A program made the position numbers and the translations under genes. A stretch of DNA of 64,000 bases from Owenia fusiformis (taxonomy: Eukaryota; Annelida; Polychaeta; Sabellida; Oweniidae): contig CAIIXF020000009.1 of assembly GCA_903813345.2 (NCBI GenBank), positions 2,790,001-2,854,000 on the forward strand, given 5' to 3'. How positions within the stretch are numbered: the stretch's first letter is position 1; each line of letters starts with the position of its first letter. The notes beneath the pieces are model-generated. The model was not told the DNA's origin and searched no databases. It saw nothing but the letters and a program-made list of their open reading frames with translations. Below are positions 46,134-58,408 of the stretch, piece by piece.

Positions 46134-46159
46134 ATCCTCTATATATCCCTCGTGACATA

Positions 46160-46695
46160 CACTATATCCAAAACCTCCCAATACATAACCCTTTTACATT
46201 GTAAATCTACATTTACGAGGGGCGTAGTCAGGGTCCTAAATTAGGCAAGGTAGAAAATAATGCACAATGTAAAGTAAGACTAAATGAGGCAAATTACTAC
46301 AGTTGGACTCATTGTCCATGGTTTTAGTTGAAAAAACGCATGAAAATTATTTTTCTGAAAATATATTGCTGCAAAAAACGGTGAGAAAGTTGCCTCGCTT
46401 ACTTCATGCCTGGCTGCGCCCATGAATTTGTAGCATTCAGCAGAAATAAGCAAAAATCAGGTATGAACGTGATGAACAAATAACCAAAATAGCATGATTT
46501 AATTTAGTGAGAAAGCTGTCACGTCCACTGTACATCCCAATATAAATTTGACACAGATTGTATTAAGTACATAATGTATAATAGCATAATTTATGACAAT
46601 GCTCTAAACATACCTATTGTGCATGTTAATTGCGCAAAGTGTGAATCCCAGCTGGCAAATTCTTTTCTTGGTATAAAGGTTTAAGATAGATTTTC
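46160..46695. other. Unannotated gap
   Basis: No gene or repeat recognised. Confidence 0.4.
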
Positions 46696-46700
46696 GGAAT

Positions 46701-47058
46701 TTAAAGGCAGAATCTGATCCATAGGGGGTGACAAAATTACAAGCAACATTTATAATTGACCTACCAATCTATTCCTCACACTATCAAATACAATATCTCT
46801 CAAAAGATTCACAATATGTTATAAATTGTTGAAGTTATTAATGATTCAAAGTGTAAAAATGGGTGAAAAATGTTTAAATTCTCCCAAATAATAAGAATGG
46901 TAACATTATTGTAATAATCTTTAGTTTTCTTGGAATAAAGTATGCACTTTCGTGATTTTTAGAAAATAGACATGACAAGGAATGACATGAGCCAAAAATA
47001 TTCTAAAATTGAAAATTTTTTTTTTTAGCCTGCTCGCTATATCTGATTCTCTCTTTAA
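46701..47058. mobile_element. GATTCTGCCTTTAA-family MITE, complete copy, inverted
   Basis: Starts TTAAAGGCAGAATCTGAT and ends ATCTGATTCTCTCTTTAA, with TTAA at both tips (46701-46704 and 47055-47058). It is the reverse complement of the copy at 34196-34564 and nearly collinear with it, at 358 bp. Confidence 0.78.
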
Positions 47059-47282
47059 GCCCAGAATCCCTAATTTGTTGCCTCATCTAGCGCTATAAGT
47101 TAACCTTGAGCGCTAATGCTATCGTATTTGATGAAAGTCGATTCCCAGATGAGCGATGATAGACTAGTTATATGCTACTATAAGATGCATATCAGATACT
47201 ATTTGACCACTGGACAATTCAAATAATTAGTTGGTTATATTACACGTACAAATCATGGGGAAAATTCTCAGAATGAAAAACG

Positions 47283-47365
47283 GCATGATTTTGAAAGAAT
47301 TTCTGGCCAGGGGGGAGCTTCCGCTCCCCCAGGACCCCTCTGGCTACAGGCCTGAAGAACATAGG
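47283..47365. repeat. Partial copy of the poly-G MITE (GGCCAGGGGGG family)
   Basis: CATGATTTTGAAAGAATTTC followed by TGGCCAGGGGGG and ending GGCTACAGGCCTGA matches the right part of the element at 58409-58622. The left terminus is missing. Confidence 0.65.
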
Positions 47366-50300
47366 TCTCCCCCAAAGAGGGGCTCCTAAGTCTGCCTTCC
47401 ATGATAACATGCGTCAATTACGACCGTATATACTTGATATACACAAGAGTTAAGGTGTACAAGAGTTACAGTGTCGAAGCCCCCTTTATTGGTGGTTAAC
47501 AAAATACAGCACAATTTACACTGACATTGATCGGGAATCGACTTGCAAATAAGTGTATCTATGCGTGACCTTGAAATGTTCACCAAGGCCATGTCCAACA
47601 GAGAGAACAAGGGTATGATGATATTAACAACATCGTTAATGGTAATGCTTTTAAGAAAAATAACAAAGCTTCAATTACATTCACAATCCAAACTATTTAT
47701 AATCAAAATGAGTCTAAAAGTGATTCGATGTATTATAAACACATCAACATTTAATTCGGCAAAGCACTGCACGCAGACAGTGCGTCTTGATATATCATAG
47801 CTACCAACGATGGGGACCAAATGTCTATATAGCTATAGGTTGAAAATAACGAAGTTAATTTCGTTAGGACGGATAAGGTAAATGACGATTTCATTAGTAT
47901 TGATTTTTGAAAAAATCTAAGTGATAAGACAAATCGACTTTGAAAAATAGTCTTATAGGGGTCGGGGGATTGAACAATAATAAAATTAGTTTCAATTTAC
48001 TACAACTGTTGACAGATCGACGTCCTCACTAATTGGACGTATATAGATGAGCTTTTGGGGAAAAGGCAAACATTAGAAAGGCCAGTGGCAACAACCAAAC
48101 CATAACGCAAAATGGTAAGGAGAAGTTACAGAAAACTTTGTTCAAATTCCCGGGAAGAATATAATAGCATTTATGTTTATCACACGCATGTGTTTACCAA
48201 AGCTTTGTTGCACAAAACAAACAAAACAACTGTTTTGCCTGTTATTAAATTTATTAAAATATATTAATAATATTACGTAACATATGTATCTTCAACAATA
48301 TATACTACTAAATCAATGTTGTTAATTTAACGTTATTTCTGTGTATTATCCCTTGATATCGTGGCTTAATAATACTGTGGTCTCCACTTGACTTTTCGTG
48401 ATTAACAACACTTATTTGAAGAAGATAGTTTGTGGTAGCCAGGTGATGCATTTCAGTAAACGTATCATAATAATTCACGATATACCTGCGTTGCCTGAAC
48501 AATGCGGTTTTATGTACCCAACTTGCTCAATAATAAACTAATTAAACTAATATTGCAATGGAACTATAAATTATAGTGTACGTATTATATATTATTATAA
48601 CTCTTTTATTATAATTTCATAGTGTATATTAAGTTTATAAATCATAACAACAATAAATAAACGCTATACTAGAAAAACAATATTAATATCCAATAATCTA
48701 TTGGTAAATAATTAATATGATGGAATGTTCGTGAATCTTATAATAAATTGTGTATTTAAAATAGGATGTTTCGGCAAACAACAATCTTATTACAATAAGA
48801 GGATAGCCTTTCTTACATAGTTAATTGAGCGCGTTTTCAATATCGACATTTATCTGCCAGTTCTGAATTCCCTACAGTTATTTGCGCTACAAGATCAAAT
48901 ACGCAGAATATTGGCCTTAATGGGCGATTTTCGGATTATGGTATAAATTTGATCTTCATGTGAAAGGGATTGTTCGGAATTAGGGAGTGACATGATACAG
49001 CGACATTAATAAATATATTGCACAGCACTTGCCTTTTCGATTACAGGAAGAAAAATGTTCAGAATGTAAAGGAACTGTTTGATTCCAGGTCAATCTCAAA
49101 GGTGTCTTGTATGCATTAATACTGATTTGGTGCTAAGTGTGTTCTGGGGATATGTGTTCTTCAGTATAACAATAAACTCCCCTGTGACGTGTAACTATCT
49201 ATAATTAAATACATGAACAAATGCTACGTGTATTGGTCAGTCTTCCATTTCTTTTAGATCGTATACTGTCGAGAGAAAACTAAATCTGAATATTTAGAAA
49301 AAGTTACAATCAATAATTCTGATTAATCAACACACACTTGCCAAACACAATGTGTGTGGTAAGGGATGTCGGTGTGTTGTTGGCAGCATATACTGTTATA
49401 CATATCAAAATACAATGTAGGAAGCACGATGTTGATTTTTCTATGAATAACGCATGGAAATATAGATTATTACAAGAAACCCGGTGTGAAAGAAATTATG
49501 GTCCCCTGGGGTTTATGGTCCCCTTTCTAGACGGCCCTTACTGGCCCTGATTGTGTATAAGATAATAAGGGAAAGAGTTATATTTAGGTCACCATATAAA
49601 TCAATGGAGAGTAGGACCATAATTTGATAGGACCTCCTACCCTTTTACATCTGTACATACGATGCTTTTAAAATAAATTGTGTAAACAGAATGCAGGCAA
49701 AAATATGTCCCATTCTTCAAAAAGGGGGAGGGTGCATTTTTTGGTATTTTTTTTTCGATTGCTTGTCGTTTTTGGGCAGAATTTTTGACTCAGCACTAAT
49801 CTATGATAGAAGGTAGCATATTGTAAATAAAGAAATTAAAAAGTAGGTTTTGAAACTTTTTAAGATCGGTGACCTTCATATGTGTACCTCCTTTCCTGGA
49901 GATCACATCATTCGCCATCGACGTAATTCTGGCACGTTTTATAGAGCAGAACGTATAATCACCTCGAAATGTGTTATTTGCAGCTCGAGAATAAAAACGT
50001 GTATGTTCTCTCTGTACACATGTTTGTAACCTCATGGGCCAATGATTTCATTAATCGTTACACTGAAAAAGAAGTAACGGTCTGACAGCTACTGATGTCT
50101 GTAGACAGCATTAAGAAAAACAGGTAGGTAACAAAGTAGAAACATGGTAAAGGAAATCATGATGAATTACTAATTCAGGCTATATTATCATTATTTTCCA
50201 ATGCGGCTCAATGTACCATCAATTCTAGAGGACGATAGGTTATGCAAACCCCGGTTATATTTATTCACTGTAATCGTCTTACCATCATTTATCCGCGGAA

Positions 50301-50590
50301 TAAGTTATTTTAATCAATGAAAAAATAGTTGATTATCCTTTTTTCTAGAAAATTCTAGATCGAATTTGGAAAAACATATTTAGCAGTACCATAATATTAA
50401 ACACAGAAACAGAATTGAAATAGAGAGAGCTAGGTTAATCATACGTAAGTTGATACTAAAATAAATACTAATAAACTGATAATAAAAATTAATCTCGGGA
50501 AATAAAAAGAAATGCGATAGCAATAGGGATGTTTTAATAGCCAAGTGAGCAAGTTAATACGTTCAGTCTATATAGAGTGACTCCCAAGAG
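47366..50590. other. Unannotated AT-rich stretch
   Basis: Several 60-85-codon frames (47386-47610, 47543-47800, 48308-48502, 49338-49550, 49796-50035) show no domains or consistent context. No clear inverted repeats were seen. Confidence 0.45.
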
Positions 50591-50600
50591 GTAATATATA

Positions 50601-50801
50601 GATTTTGCAACTCACTTTAGCACGTTTATTCCTGTATAACGCATAATACTTTGATTACGTCATCAGTTATTGCGCAACTGTACACATGAACGTCCATAAG
50701 TTTAATGGGCGTATAGTTATTTAACGTAACGTTATCAAACGTTTCATAAGTTATACGTTATATGAGGAAAATCAAAATGTTATAAGTGAGTTGCAAAAAT
50801 C
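50601..50801. mobile_element. Roughly 200-bp MITE with GATTTTGCAACTCACTT ends
   Basis: The left end GATTTTGCAACTCACTT and right end AAGTGAGTTGCAAAAATC are inverted repeats with a one-base length difference. The interior is AT-rich with GTTATACGTTATATGAGG and TGTATAACGCATAATAC also roughly complementary. Target duplication unclear. Confidence 0.65.
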
Positions 50802-51007
50802 TCTTTAATACGTCATATTGACAGCGTACCATTACCATAAATTATAGCAATGAACACTTTTTATCAGCCCGAGGATCGCGTTAATCGATCGAATAGTTCA
50901 ATTTCTTTTTCTCAAAAACTGCTCCCAAACAAAAAATGGTATTTATTTCACAGTGCTTTGAAATCAAGAAAACATCATTATTTTGAATCGACAAATAGTC
51001 ATATTAG

Positions 51008-51180
51008 GCTAGGCAAATGGAAGTTTAACATCCCAAAAATTGCAACAGTTTTTAAATTAGGCTTATATTGTATATTGATACCAGTTGAAAAACATATCAA
51101 AAATATAGAAAAATATATGCAGTGGACAAATATGAAATGTCACATTCTAGGTACCCCCCTCCAAATTTGAGTATGGGATT
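51008..51180 (+). repeat. Dispersed repeat with partner at 55410-55620 (opposite strand)
   Basis: Shared text includes CATCCCAAAAATTGCAACAG, TTGAAAAACATATCAAAAAT and ATGCAGTGGACAAATATGAA. Both copies are open in the same frame (NIPKIATVFKL, VEKHIKNI, MQWTNMK), which makes long conceptual ORFs. The shared open frame may be chance in a young repeat or a remnant of a coding repeat. Confidence 0.7.
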
Positions 51181-51886
51181 GTAAATATTTTTTAATTTCA
51201 AAATGAAATGCTCTTGTCAACTAAATGAGTAATATTATGATAGTTTACTGACATAAGAGCAACTAAAAATTGTTAACCAACTATTTGAGTGCAATAATTG
51301 GCATTTCTAGCCCCAAATATCTGAAAATAGGCCATCAAATAGCCCGAATTTAATATAACAATGTATTTATTTCTGTATCAATTCATCAGAATTGCATGAA
51401 AAAAATCAAGGAGGTTAATGTATACCTGGAAATTGTATTTGATCAGTATCAGGGTCATTAGTTGAATATTGAGCGTGATAATAATATTTGAAATTTCAAT
51501 ATTTTACCACACCAACTTTTGGGGTGACCTTACTTTTGTTTAATTACTTCCAAGATATGTCATATTTGATCTCAATAGCACAACTAAATTATTTGTAAAG
51601 GCTTTTTTTGTCCTGAAAACAGTTATTTGATGTTTTCAGGGAAGGATTATGTAAAAAAAAGTAGAAAAAACTGCAAATGCCAGGTGAAATATAGGGGAAG
51701 CCCTACTTTTAGTTGATAACTGCTAAATTATCAAATGTTTTTCCCTTATTATATTCAATTTGATACATTTTCTGTTAAAACAGAGAACGATTTGTTAGAA
51801 ATTAAATACAATCAGTGTTCTAAAAATATCCTTGAAAAGGCAACAAAATGTTAAATATCCCTGTCCCTGACATCAGGTTATTAATA

Positions 51887-52440
51887 TGAGCCAAAAAAGG
51901 TAACCCAACCAAATTTTTGTTAATAACCCAGTCATTCAGCATGGGTTTGACATCATATTTTGCACAATTACCTTGTTCAATGTTCTTTCATTCTACTAAG
52001 TGTCATTGATCTATCCTTAATAGTCACGATTTTAGGGCCATTTACAAAATGTGCTCAAAATATCGAAATGTGCCTAAATGACTGGACATCAATACCACCA
52101 GCTTTTTATCTGTGGACCTATTTTCTATACTAACAACTCTGAAACATTAAAACAAGAGATAAGAATGAAGATGAGAGCCATAACACACGATTTTTATGCT
52201 CCTGATTTGAAAAACTACGCCCGATACGTTCAAGTTGGCCTCCAGGCATAACGCCCATATTTCATGGCATGGTATAAAATGGCCATAAAATCGTAACCAC
52301 TAGAGAAAGACCACTGAGACTAGATTGATAATACATTGACAAAGGCTCAATTCTGCAAAATATGACACTAAATTCATGCAGGATGACTGGACTGGGTTAT
52401 TAAGATTTGTTTGGGTTACCTTTTTATAGCTCACCCTGTA
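51887..52440. mobile_element. Tc1/mariner-like MITE with about 47-bp inverted repeats
   Basis: The left repeat AGGTAACCCAACCAAATTTT...AATAACCCAGTC mirrors GACTGGGTTATTAAGATTTG...GGGTTACCTTTTT on the right, and the right tip CTCACCCTGTA at 52430-52440 is typical of mariner-like ends. The extreme left tip has been lost. No transposase was recognised. Confidence 0.65.
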
Positions 52441-52444
52441 TTAA

Positions 52445-53499
52445 GGAAAATTGTTGCTTTTGACTAAGATGTTCTTAACCACACTGTGATATTGAGAATT
52501 GAAATGAAGAAGTTCAACTGTAGAATGTTGGATTTCCAGATGAAATTCAATAAAAAATGAGGAAAATGTTTCTACGCTAATGAATTATACTGAGTTAACT
52601 AGTGTAACGCAAAGTAAATCCCTGGTCTTTATACAGGGCATGGTTCGATTACGTTATGTTCGTTATCAAAAATGCTGCCTTCATTTTGTAATCTTAACTT
52701 ACATATATGTGTCTTACTTATAGAGAGCAAAAAATAATGCTGATTAAATAAGCTTAATACTTTTATGTTGTAACAACAATCACTTTCAACCTTGCCTATC
52801 ACCAGCCTTCATTTTTTAGTCATCATTATTTTCATGATCAGTAATGGAGGTACATGTACTTGCACAAATGCCTTTGCATACCTTACAATCTATAGAACAG
52901 TTATTCCATTTTCTGCAAGTACATCTCATAGAAGTTCAATCTGTCTTACACACACAATGGATGATCTCTAAGAGAGGGGAGCTGCAGGTAGGCAATAGAC
53001 TAGATACGAGTAGAAATATTCATTAAATATTCAAAATGATGTCATATTTGAAATATTCCCCATAGACCCCATGTTACAAAATCACAAAAATTGAATTATC
53101 TTATCTTGTATTGGACAGATAACATTTTCTTTTACTGGACATACTTTAATTTGCATAACTATTAGATACATATGGGTTATATGAAAATTGAACCACGCAA
53201 ATAGATGTAATTTAAGTTAGGGAACTTTCTACTATACCAGCCATGCTATCTGACCCAAATGAGCCATCTGGTGGTGAATCTGGTAACTACCTACTCGCAT
53301 CTGCGTTATTGGTACAAAAGCTTCGCTGCTTATTTCCCAGCCCAATTATAATGGAGGCAGTTTATTTCCCTTCCACTCCTGGATCTGAAGGTACGCTCTA
53401 TAACTGTGGTATCCCGCAGCATCAGACGTTGGAGGAAGAACACGGGGCTGCAATAATTCAGATCTTGCTGCTCTCTTTTAATATAATTTTTGAAGCCTA
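52445..53499. other. Unannotated stretch with two plus-strand ORFs
   Basis: Frames at 52844-53026 (60 codons) and 53243-53500 (85 codons, MLSDPNEPSGGESG start) are open but carry no recognised domain. They may be decayed coding sequence of an unknown element. The segment 53025-53220 is a dispersed repeat listed separately. Confidence 0.35.
53025..53220 (-). repeat. Dispersed repeat, copy 2 (partner at 3938-4225)
   Basis: On the minus strand this reads nearly as the plus strand at 3938-4225, including ATGTCCAGTAAAAGAAAAT and ACATGGGGTCTATGGGGAA. Confidence 0.65.
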
Positions 53500-53945
53500 A
53501 GTACGTTGTAACAAAATGTCAGAACATCGAAGGTATTATGATTTATCTTTTTTCCCTTATTTCACACGTTGTAGGCAGAATTCCCACAACATTGTTATCA
53601 CAAACATGTATCAGTATCATATGTTTAAAAAATGTACATATTTGCGAACAAATAGTTCAGAAGACAACAGAATCGTCGATTTAATTCCTCACTTAAGTTA
53701 CATAAATGGTATTTCGATAAACAGTTAAGATCTGCACTTTTAACCCAAACCGTTTATGTAACTTAAGTGAGGAATAAAATCAAGAATTGTCTTCTAAGCT
53801 ATTTTTGCGCAAACATGTACATTTTCTAAAACATGTGATACTGATACACGATTGTGAGAAAAAAACATCGTGGGGATTCTGCGTACAACGCGTGAAAGAA
53901 AAATCGCATGGGCCACATTCGACGTTTAGACATTTTGTCATACCT
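53500..53945. repeat. Imperfect foldback of about 450 bp
   Basis: The left arm (about 53505-53712) and right arm (about 53745-53945) are complementary with scattered mismatches: ACAAAATGTC, CGTTGTANGCAGAAT, GTATCAGTATCA, AATGTACAT, AGAAGACAA and TTCCTCACTTAAGTTACATA all recur inverted. The spacer is only about 30 bp. ORFs on either side are shadows of it. Confidence 0.7.
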
Positions 53946-53949
53946 AAAC

Positions 53950-54885
53950 GTGCGTATTCGAGCGGATCACCAGTGCTTTTGGTAATTTTAAAACGACCGC
54001 TTGTCTTCTCAAGAACTCACTCTTTTTATCTGCCTCAATGATAGCTTCTTGTCAATCCCATATATAACCAGAATGAGGTGTCACACCCCAGAAAAGCATG
54101 GATAAAGAAAATATTGTCACAGACCACTTTTCCCAAAGACAATCTTATTTCATTTATATCCAACATTTTGTTTCTTGGGTTGCTGCTTTTGGTTCAGGTT
54201 TGAAGAAAATGTTGAAGTTTGTGTTTTGTGCATGATAAATGAGAAGCACAAGGAGAACTGTATGAGTACTGTATTTGAGGTTGGAACACCTTGGATTGCA
54301 GTCTTCACAATCACAATATCTGCATCCGATTCTGAATGTGTAGCACATGTACACTCAATGTTTTCCAACCTGACAGACAGAATTACCATCATTCCTACGC
54401 ACTGAAATTATATTAATGAAATACTCCCCAGATATCTGAGATTTAAATGTGCTCTATCAGTTTAAATTACCTTTAATAACCATAAAATCATTTCTACAAC
54501 ATTATACATCCAGTTCCATAGTAATGTATTCTTAAGTAATGATTTATTTATCTGATGAATTTAAATATATGCAAATTTTGTAATTGCGGATTGTAATTAA
54601 TAACTTAAACAATATTAAATTCCACAGAAACTACAATACATTATTTAAATAAGCCTAGTATAGAGCAGTTACCAAATACCCTAATATCAGAGTGGTGATA
54701 TGTAATTATTCATCAATTAAAAGTGAGGTCACCTTAACATTTCACCTGGTGCAACTAATAATTCCTATTTTCATACTAATAAGGTATAAACCTTCACAAA
54801 ACCTGTATTTTAGATGATGACAAGCCTATATAAATGATTTAGATGTCAACTCTAATACGAATGTCATGCATTGTGGGAGTTTTTC
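53950..54885. other. Unannotated stretch
   Basis: A 76-codon plus-strand frame from 54175 (MGCCFWFRFEENVEV) is open on both strands and not recognised. Confidence 0.35.
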
Positions 54886-54886
54886 A

Positions 54887-55248
54887 TCAAAACTATAGTC
54901 TCCCCTATAGTGGGCGGGGCAAAACTATGAATTTTTTTTTTCTTCGTAAGTCTACACGTTAGAATTCTGATACTCACCAAATATTAAGTTCAAATGAATA
55001 TGTAACACCATGATTTTTTTCATGCTTTTCTGACAATCTGATCCTAAAATATCTAAATAGATAGTCAAAACTATAGTCTCCCCTAGTGGGCGGGGCAAAA
55101 CTATGAAAAAGAAATAATTTTTTTCTTCCTAAGTATACAAGTTAGAAGTCTGATACTCACCAAATATGAAGTTCATATGAATATGTAACACCATGATCTT
55201 TTTCATGGTTTTCTGACAAACTGATCCTAAAATATTTAAATAGATATG
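54887..55248. repeat. 178-bp tandem duplication with a GC box in each copy
   Basis: Copy 1 (54887-55064) and copy 2 (55065-55248) both start TCAAAACTATAGTCTCCCCT and contain GTGGGCGGGGCAAAACTATG, an Sp1-like GC box, and TGATACTCACCAAATATNAA. Divergence is low. Confidence 0.85.
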
Positions 55249-55409
55249 TGATAACATGCCTGTTTTGTGGCCTATTTTGTTATACTTTGGGTTCAAATGA
55301 CCAATTACTGGTCTCAAAAATGATCAAAACGATATTTTAATTATTTGTGAATATGTGATCTATCGTAATAAAGCTTGAATACTTGACTAAAGTATTCCAT
55401 TTGGGAACA

Positions 55410-55620
55410 AAAAATTGTTTCCTACCAATACTCAATTTTGGGGTAGGGTTGTAGGGGGTACCTAGGAAGTGAAATTTCATATTTGTCCACTGCATACATT
55501 TTCCTATATTTTTGATATGTTTTTCAACTGATATCAATACATAATATAAGACTAATTTAAAAACTGTTGCAATTTTTGGGATGTTTGGGCCTTTTATGAG
55601 CCCATTTGCTTGGCCTATAT
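55410..55620 (-). repeat. Dispersed repeat, second copy (partner at 51008-51180)
   Basis: Matches the plus-strand copy in reverse orientation. The minus-strand frame at 55337-55732 runs through it and is not considered a gene. Confidence 0.7.
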
Positions 55621-55621
55621 G

Positions 55622-56780
55622 GGCAACGGTGTGCATTAATACACGTCTATTGCTTAGTGTGTTTTGGTAATATACTGTATGTCGCTTGATAAGAAGCGAT
55701 GTCACTCTTTCCCCAAAAGATTTGGAACGCATTCTTTGTTTGTATTACACAATAATTTTGGAGCTGGGACACTTAACCCAAATGGTCAACAACATTTTCA
55801 TTACGCTTAGTCGCAAGGGTGGGGGGGGGGTGTTTGGGTTATAATGAATCTGCTGCAACATCAAGTTTTCATATAAACATTTTTCTCAAATGTGTATAGA
55901 GAACGCGCTCCGCGAATAATATTTAACCATAGTTTACTATTTTATTTAACTATATTTCACCTTTGAAAATTCATACGAGAGTTATGTAGTGGCCAATAAC
56001 CTTGATTTTTTCGCAAAATAGTGTCAATTATATATGTTGCTCAAGTAAGAAAAATAAAAGAGACATAAAAACTTACAAAAAGTACTTTTGGTAAACAAGA
56101 GGGACCTCCCTGGAGACATTAGGGTTAAGACGAAGACATATATGTTATGTTCTCGATATTAGGGAGTTTAAGATTAGCGTAAATGACCCATTTATCTATA
56201 CCTATACGTAGTTTGTTATTACACTTAGCGGTATTTTACCTAAGTTACAGGGTTTACGATAAGTAATTACCTATAAACGTATGTTTGTATCCAACAAATT
56301 ATGTCACTTCTAGATCAAATATCATCCATTAAACTTTAAAATAGTACCAACAAACATTTCTCATTCGATCTGTATACACATTAAGTGGTCGAACACATTC
56401 ATTGATGCGATAAACGATGCCATGTGATGATGCATGGAATTGTTGAATTTACACATTCTTCATCAGTTTTGCTTATTGTAAATGTATGAAATCAGCCATT
56501 TTCTCGTGGTTTTAATTGTTTAACTGAACTATTTGGTCACTCTCATTGCTGGATCATGCTAGAAATTTAACATTTCGCCTTAAGTCACTGCCCCATTAGC
56601 GGCCCACAAGCAACAGCCCCTCCCAACTACAGTAGCTACACCACACTCTCTCTGAAGTATATAGCAGTTCTTGGATGTGACATGTACTGGTATATGCCAT
56701 ATAAGCCATCGCATGGTTTTCGTTCTATAATTTGAATGTTAATTTTATCATAAATTGTAGCATACGGTTTCGTTGCCTTT
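55622..56780. other. Unannotated stretch with a partial TTAATCTTAA repeat
   Basis: A fragment at about 56160-56210 (AGTTTAAGATTAGCGTAAAT, ACCTATACGTA) is a partial relative of the MITE at 56782. A poly-G run lies near 55822. No gene recognised. Confidence 0.4.
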
Positions 56781-56781
56781 T

Positions 56782-56889
56782 ACGTTAATCTTAAACTCAT
56801 TTTGCAATACGCATTACCTATACGTATCCGTAACAAACATACGGATAGGGATAGGTACACGTATATTTTTACGCTAATCTTAACCTCCC
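56782..56889. mobile_element. About 108-bp MITE, copy 1 (copy 2 at 62139-62241)
   Basis: The ends TTAATCTTAAACTC and GCTAATCTTAACCTCCC frame a unit whose core ACCTATACGTATCCGTAAC folds back onto ATACGGATAGGGATAGGT. Copy 2 is nearly identical and inverted. Confidence 0.7.
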
Positions 56890-57479
56890 TATTGAACATG
56901 GAACCCAACGCCAAGTACGATTTGGGTCTACTTTGTAGCGACACATCGAGACGAATTGGATGTTTTATCTCATTGGGATTTCCACACATCTAAATCATTA
57001 AACGATTTCGACGTTCCATTTTTCAAACTATTTCCTTTGCCGATTGTCAATTATGTTTAATATAATCAACGGAGAATTGCCTTCAAGTTGTTTGAAATAT
57101 GTTTAGTTCATTCTTTATTCCGTGAAGAGAGCAGAGAGGTTAGTCAGGGAAAAGGCTAAGACATTGAAAAGGTCGTGTTGACCCTTCTCTAGATTATAAT
57201 AAGAAAAATGTATTGTAAAAAAAATCCCGTTTTTAAATAAAGTTAGTTATTTTGGAAGTAATTTACATCAATAAGTAATTGCCCCATGAAACGTGTGTCA
57301 TATTATGGAAACAGCCGATACATGTAAATAGCAACTGAATAACTGGCGAGTAAAGGCAAATGAAGATCACTACTAGATCACACTTTTACATAAATTGTTG
57401 ACCATAAATATATCGATAGTACTTTTTTGTCAAATTAGGTCCGAATTATGAATTTATCAATTCTTGCGTTTGGAACGTA

Positions 57480-57560
57480 AAGCTAAGTTCACACCAACGG
57501 CGCTTTAATGGCGCTTTGATGCGACGTGCAAAGCGGCTTTGCAACCGGGGTGCAACTCTG
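57480..57560. repeat. Short GGCGCTTT inverted motif cluster
   Basis: AGTTCACACCAACGGCGCTTT and neighbouring GGCGCTTT and AAAGCGGCTTT words form local inverted repeats, like one end of a small foldback repeat. The opposite end was not located. Confidence 0.4.
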
Positions 57561-57706
57561 CGCATGCTTCTGAAGCATTCCGAAAAGGTACTACAGTACA
57601 TACGCATACGAACACCCCAAAGATGCATAATGTAAAGCTAAAAATTGTCCGTCGTATTATATGACTTTTGTATAAATAAAAAAATGTTGTAACATAATTA
57701 AGCCTC

Positions 57707-58170
57707 AGTCACATTTGCTACGGCGATCGTATCTATCATTTCTGCTGTCAGTAACAGTTCTACGGTCACATTTGCGACGGCAGTCGTACCTATATTTTAC
57801 TTTAAGGAGAAAAGCAACGGTTGTCGCAGTATGACGCACGGTCAGCGCAGGGCGACCCTATGTCGGGCGTAGTTTTTTTATAAACAGCTAAGAACACGAA
57901 ATTCAGCCGCGGGGGAAAAGCTTACGGCGATCCTATGGCTCACAAAGGTCATATATAAGTTATATGGTGGTTTTATGGGTTATATAATATAACCCATAAA
58001 ACCACGCGGCAGACACAAGTCGATCGTACGCTCGATGAGTGGCCACTCTGGGATCTCTCCGTGGTCTTGCTACGGCCTGCTTCTTTCTACGGTGACCTCG
58101 GAAATTAGAAAGCTATAACTACAAGTTATATTCAAATTTTAAGTAAAAACTAGGAGGTTGCAGTTTTTCT
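57707..58170. repeat. Composite repeat with GTCACATTTGC heads and a 39-bp palindrome
   Basis: CAGTCACATTTGCTACGGC (about 57717) and CGGTCACATTTGCGACGGC (about 57774) are tandem relatives of the MITE tip at 10522. Downstream at 57967-58005 is a perfect 39-bp palindrome with arms GTGGTTTTATGGGTTATAT around one base. The right boundary is uncertain. Confidence 0.55.
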
Positions 58171-58408
58171 ACGGTCGCCATGATACAGGGAATTTTGATG
58201 AAATGCTTATTTAAGTTATGATTAAAACCGTACCAATCTGTCAAATATATATAAAAGGACTTATACAACCACTTAAGTCTATCAATTATATACAATCAAC
58301 GTTTAATTATAAAACACATCGTACCCAACCGAACTCAACTTTCGCGAGTAAAATAACAAAAACGTTCTATAGAAACACGTCAACAAACTATTGGATTTGC
58401 TATCATAG

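Larger units (their letters stand above)
45149..46157. mobile_element. Roughly 1-kb element with a large hairpin at each end, unclassified
   Basis: The outer left text GGGAGATATAGAG (about 45150) mirrors CTCTATATATCCC near 46138-46150. Just inside each end is a long foldback, at 45166-45301 and 46000-46133, and each is bounded by ATCCTAT and ATAGGAT. Smaller palindromes lie between them. The words ATATCTGC and GCAGATAT recur in the loops and the centre. No target duplication was found and the only open frame is short. It could be a non-autonomous DNA transposon or a remnant with terminal hairpins. Confidence 0.6.

Noticed and set aside
45149-46157. Endogenous parvovirus
   Set aside because: Terminal hairpins are suggestive, but no NS1-type helicase or capsid sequence is visible and the element is only about 1 kb, so the label is not justified.
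50850-51170. 106-codon plus-strand ORF resembling the frame at 55337-55732
   Set aside because: The shared part is a dispersed repeat and the unshared parts do not resemble each other, so the conserved peptide text most likely reflects DNA repeat identity.
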